22,449 nt of DNA from Phycisphaerales bacterium (GTDB taxonomy: Bacteria > Planctomycetota > Phycisphaerae > SM23-33): assembly GCA_003171235.1 (NCBI GenBank), contig PMYM01000056.1, positions 292 through 22,740 on the forward strand. The letters run 5' to 3'. The position numbers and the translations under genes are program-made. Shown piece after piece: positions 20,944-22,449 of the stretch. Under the pieces are notes generated by a model. That model was not told the DNA's origin. It saw only the letters and a program-made list of their open reading frames with translations, and did not search any database. Each line of letters starts with the position of its first letter. Position 1 is the stretch's first letter.

Positions 20944-22449
20944 ATGAATAGCACATTTGGGTCTACAAGACTGCTTGCCATCACCCTTGCTGGGCTGGCC
21001 TTGCTGGCCGGGACGGCGATGGCCGGCGCCCCTGAGGCGTCCGCCAGCACACCGGCCACGCAGCCGGTGATTGACCAGTGGCAGTGGCAGCCGCTTTGGG
21101 CCAGGCAGGCCGACGCCATCAAGTCCGCCACGGACGACCAGGTGCGGCATGACGGCCGAGCCAGCATCCGCATCGAGCACGCCGGCAAAGATGACTGGAG
21201 CCTGAGCCCCCAGACGTACGGGGACAAACAACCCGCCCGCCTGGCGGTGAAGGAAGGCGACCTGCTGGAGGTCACTGCCTGGGTGAAGCTCCAAGGCAAG
21301 GGCGATGCCGCCGTCAGCGTCGTCACCTTCGATGCGGCCGGGAAGGTGGTCGAATGGCTGTCCGGCGCCCGGCCAACCCTGGAAACCAAGGACTGGGCGC
21401 TGCTGAAGGCCCGCCTGGTCATCCCTGCCGGCGTGACGACCATCATGCCCCGGCTGACAGGTGACGGTCCGGCAACCGTCTGGATGGAGGGCTTTACCCT
21501 CAAACGGCTGGGTAACGTGGCGGAGCTGCGCGGGAACGCGCCCCAGACCATCACGTTGGAGAATTCCGCCCTCCGAGTGGCCATTGACACCCGCGAGGCC
21601 ACACTGGACGTTACCGATCTGCGGACGGGCAAGCGGTGGCCGCAGAGGGCAACGGGACACGACCTGGCCGTCGTTGCCGCCAAGGCAAAGGACAAGCTGT
21701 CGGCGGAGCTGACGCTGCTTGACGTTCCGCTGGACATGAAGATCAAGGTCAAGTTCGAGCTGGACAAAACGGCCCCGGAACTGGCCGTTACGCTTTCCGC
21801 TGATGGCGACCTGCCCGGGCCGCTGCTGTTTCCCCACCCATTCTCCGGGCAGAAGGGTACGCACCTGATCGTGCCCCTTAACGAAGGCATTGACTACCCG
21901 TCCGACGATGAATCGATCAAGCCGATGCACCTTGTCGCCTACGGCGGGCACGGGATCTGCATGGGTTTCTGGGGGGTCACGGACGGCCAGGGGCAGTCAG
22001 GCCAGATGACCATCATCGAGACACCCGACGATGCCGCGATTCGCATCGAGCGTCAGAAGGATGGGCCGCTCTACGTCGCACCCGCTTGGGAGAGTCAGAA
22101 AGGCCGCTTCGGCTACGAGCGAAGAATCCGCTATGTCTTCGTCGACAAGGGCGGGTACGTCGCGATGTGCAAGCGATACCGGGAGCATGCCAGGAAGACC
22201 GGCCTGCTCAAGACCCTCGCCGACAAGCGCAAGGACAACCCCAACGTGGACCTGCTGGTCGGGGCGGTCAACGTCTGGTGCTGGGAGCAGGACGCCTTGG
22301 GCATCGTGAAGCAGTTGAAGGCGGCAGGCATCGACCGCATCCTCTGGAGCAACCAGGCCGGCCCCGAGACGATCAAGGCGATGAACGACCTGGGCGTACT
22401 GACCAGCCGCTACGACATCTACCAGGACGTGATGGACCCCGGCAAGTTC
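20944..22449 (+). CDS. N-terminal part of a secreted glycosidase-like protein
   Basis: The frame is open from the ATG at 20944 to the window end (502 codons). TAGGGA lies 4 nt before the ATG. A signal peptide (about residues 1-27: R-L-L-A-I-T-L-A-G-L-A-L-L-A-G) is followed by a Thr-Pro-Ala-Thr-Gln-Pro linker. A jelly-roll-like carbohydrate-binding region (about 35-190) follows, then a beta-rich supersandwich-like region (about 200-400: H-L-I-V-P-L-N-E-G-I-D-Y-P, G-F-W-G-V-T-D-G). The start of a barrel comes last (D-L-L-V-G-A-V-N-V-W-C-W, G-I-D-R-I-L-W-S, S-R-Y-D-I-Y-Q-D-V-M). This plan recalls GH101/GH129-like enzymes, but the catalytic half is outside the window. No intrinsic terminator separates it from the YddG-like gene 76 bp upstream. 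Confidence 0.7.
   Translation, partial: MNSTFGSTRLLAITLAGLALLAGTAMAGAPEASASTPATQPVIDQWQWQPLWARQADAIKSATDDQVRHDGRASIRIEHAGKDDWSLSPQTYGDKQPARLAVKEGDLLEVTAWVKLQGKGDAAVSVVTFDAAGKVVEWLSGARPTLETKDWALLKARLVIPAGVTTIMPRLTGDGPATVWMEGFTLKRLGNVAELRGNAPQTITLENSALRVAIDTREATLDVTDLRTGKRWPQRATGHDLAVVAAKAKDKLSAELTLLDVPLDMKIKVKFELDKTAPELAVTLSADGDLPGPLLFPHPFSGQKGTHLIVPLNEGIDYPSDDESIKPMHLVAYGGHGICMGFWGVTDGQGQSGQMTIIETPDDAAIRIERQKDGPLYVAPAWESQKGRFGYERRIRYVFVDKGGYVAMCKRYREHARKTGLLKTLADKRKDNPNVDLLVGAVNVWCWEQDALGIVKQLKAAGIDRILWSNQAGPETIKAMNDLGVLTSRYDIYQDVMDPGKF

Noticed and set aside
20058..21890. 610-codon minus-strand frame crossing the YddG-like and second glycosidase-like genes
   Set aside because: It spans two well-supported plus-strand genes and their gap, is Ser/Arg/Pro-rich and has no recognisable domain.
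1..22449. CRISPR array, tRNA or rRNA genes
   Set aside because: No regularly spaced direct repeats with unique spacers and no tRNA or rRNA signature sequences were seen on either strand.

Overview
This 22.4-kb GC-rich window reads as chromosomal DNA of a planctomycete-like bacterium, most likely of the Phycisphaerae. That placement is inferred from the look of the sequence, not from a marker gene. Exported proteins repeatedly carry Thr-Gln-Pro-Ala linkers, there are large secreted glycosidase-like, FG-GAP and RCC1-like proteins, and intergenic DNA is rich in short-unit inverted repeats.

Layout. (1) At 1-8.6 kb, a divergent control region separates a truncated minus-strand gene from an Rrf2-family regulator with three cysteines. 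A copper/silver efflux block follows: a YHS/TRASH-like metal-site lipoprotein, a CusB-type adaptor with two heavy-metal-binding modules, and a very long CusA-type RND pump. Cysteine synthase (cysK) comes next. No outer-membrane channel gene is visible. (2) At 8.7-13.8 kb, a minus-strand pair encodes a secreted FG-GAP protein and a 939-residue secreted glycosidase-like protein. (3) At 13.9-18.8 kb there is a gene-poor stretch of small genes, mostly minus strand: a 47-aa membrane protein, a 75-aa protein, a 64-aa lipoprotein and a thioredoxin-like lipoprotein. One plus-strand RCC1-like protein and fragments of dead genes, including an mscL tail, also lie here. (4) At 18.8-22.4 kb are a YdjM/DUF457 membrane protein, a YddG-like exporter, and the first 502 codons of a second secreted glycosidase-like protein.

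The most unusual signal is non-coding. Three small genes are preceded by closely related promoter-plus-leader blocks: TTG(C/T)(C/T)G, 16 bp, a -10 box, then a 5'-end hairpin and a TGGGAAAT-N-CCGG-like box. Weaker relatives precede the YddG-like gene and the FG-GAP gene. The same three small genes are followed by related hairpin-plus-T-run terminators, and an orphan copy sits beside the RCC1-like gene. Together they look like leader-gene-terminator modules. A separate double hairpin with identical C-rich loops and its own terminator (14.49-14.57 kb) is a small-RNA candidate. Three intergenic inverted repeats built from short A-rich units mark the cus, cysK and glycosidase junctions.

How the genes may work together. 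The lipoprotein, adaptor and pump form a periplasmic copper/silver capture and export route. The Rrf2 protein and cysK plausibly tie it to Fe-S or cysteine status. The FG-GAP and glycosidase-like proteins suggest extracellular polysaccharide handling. All positions, identities and promoter matches were counted by eye; no database search was run.
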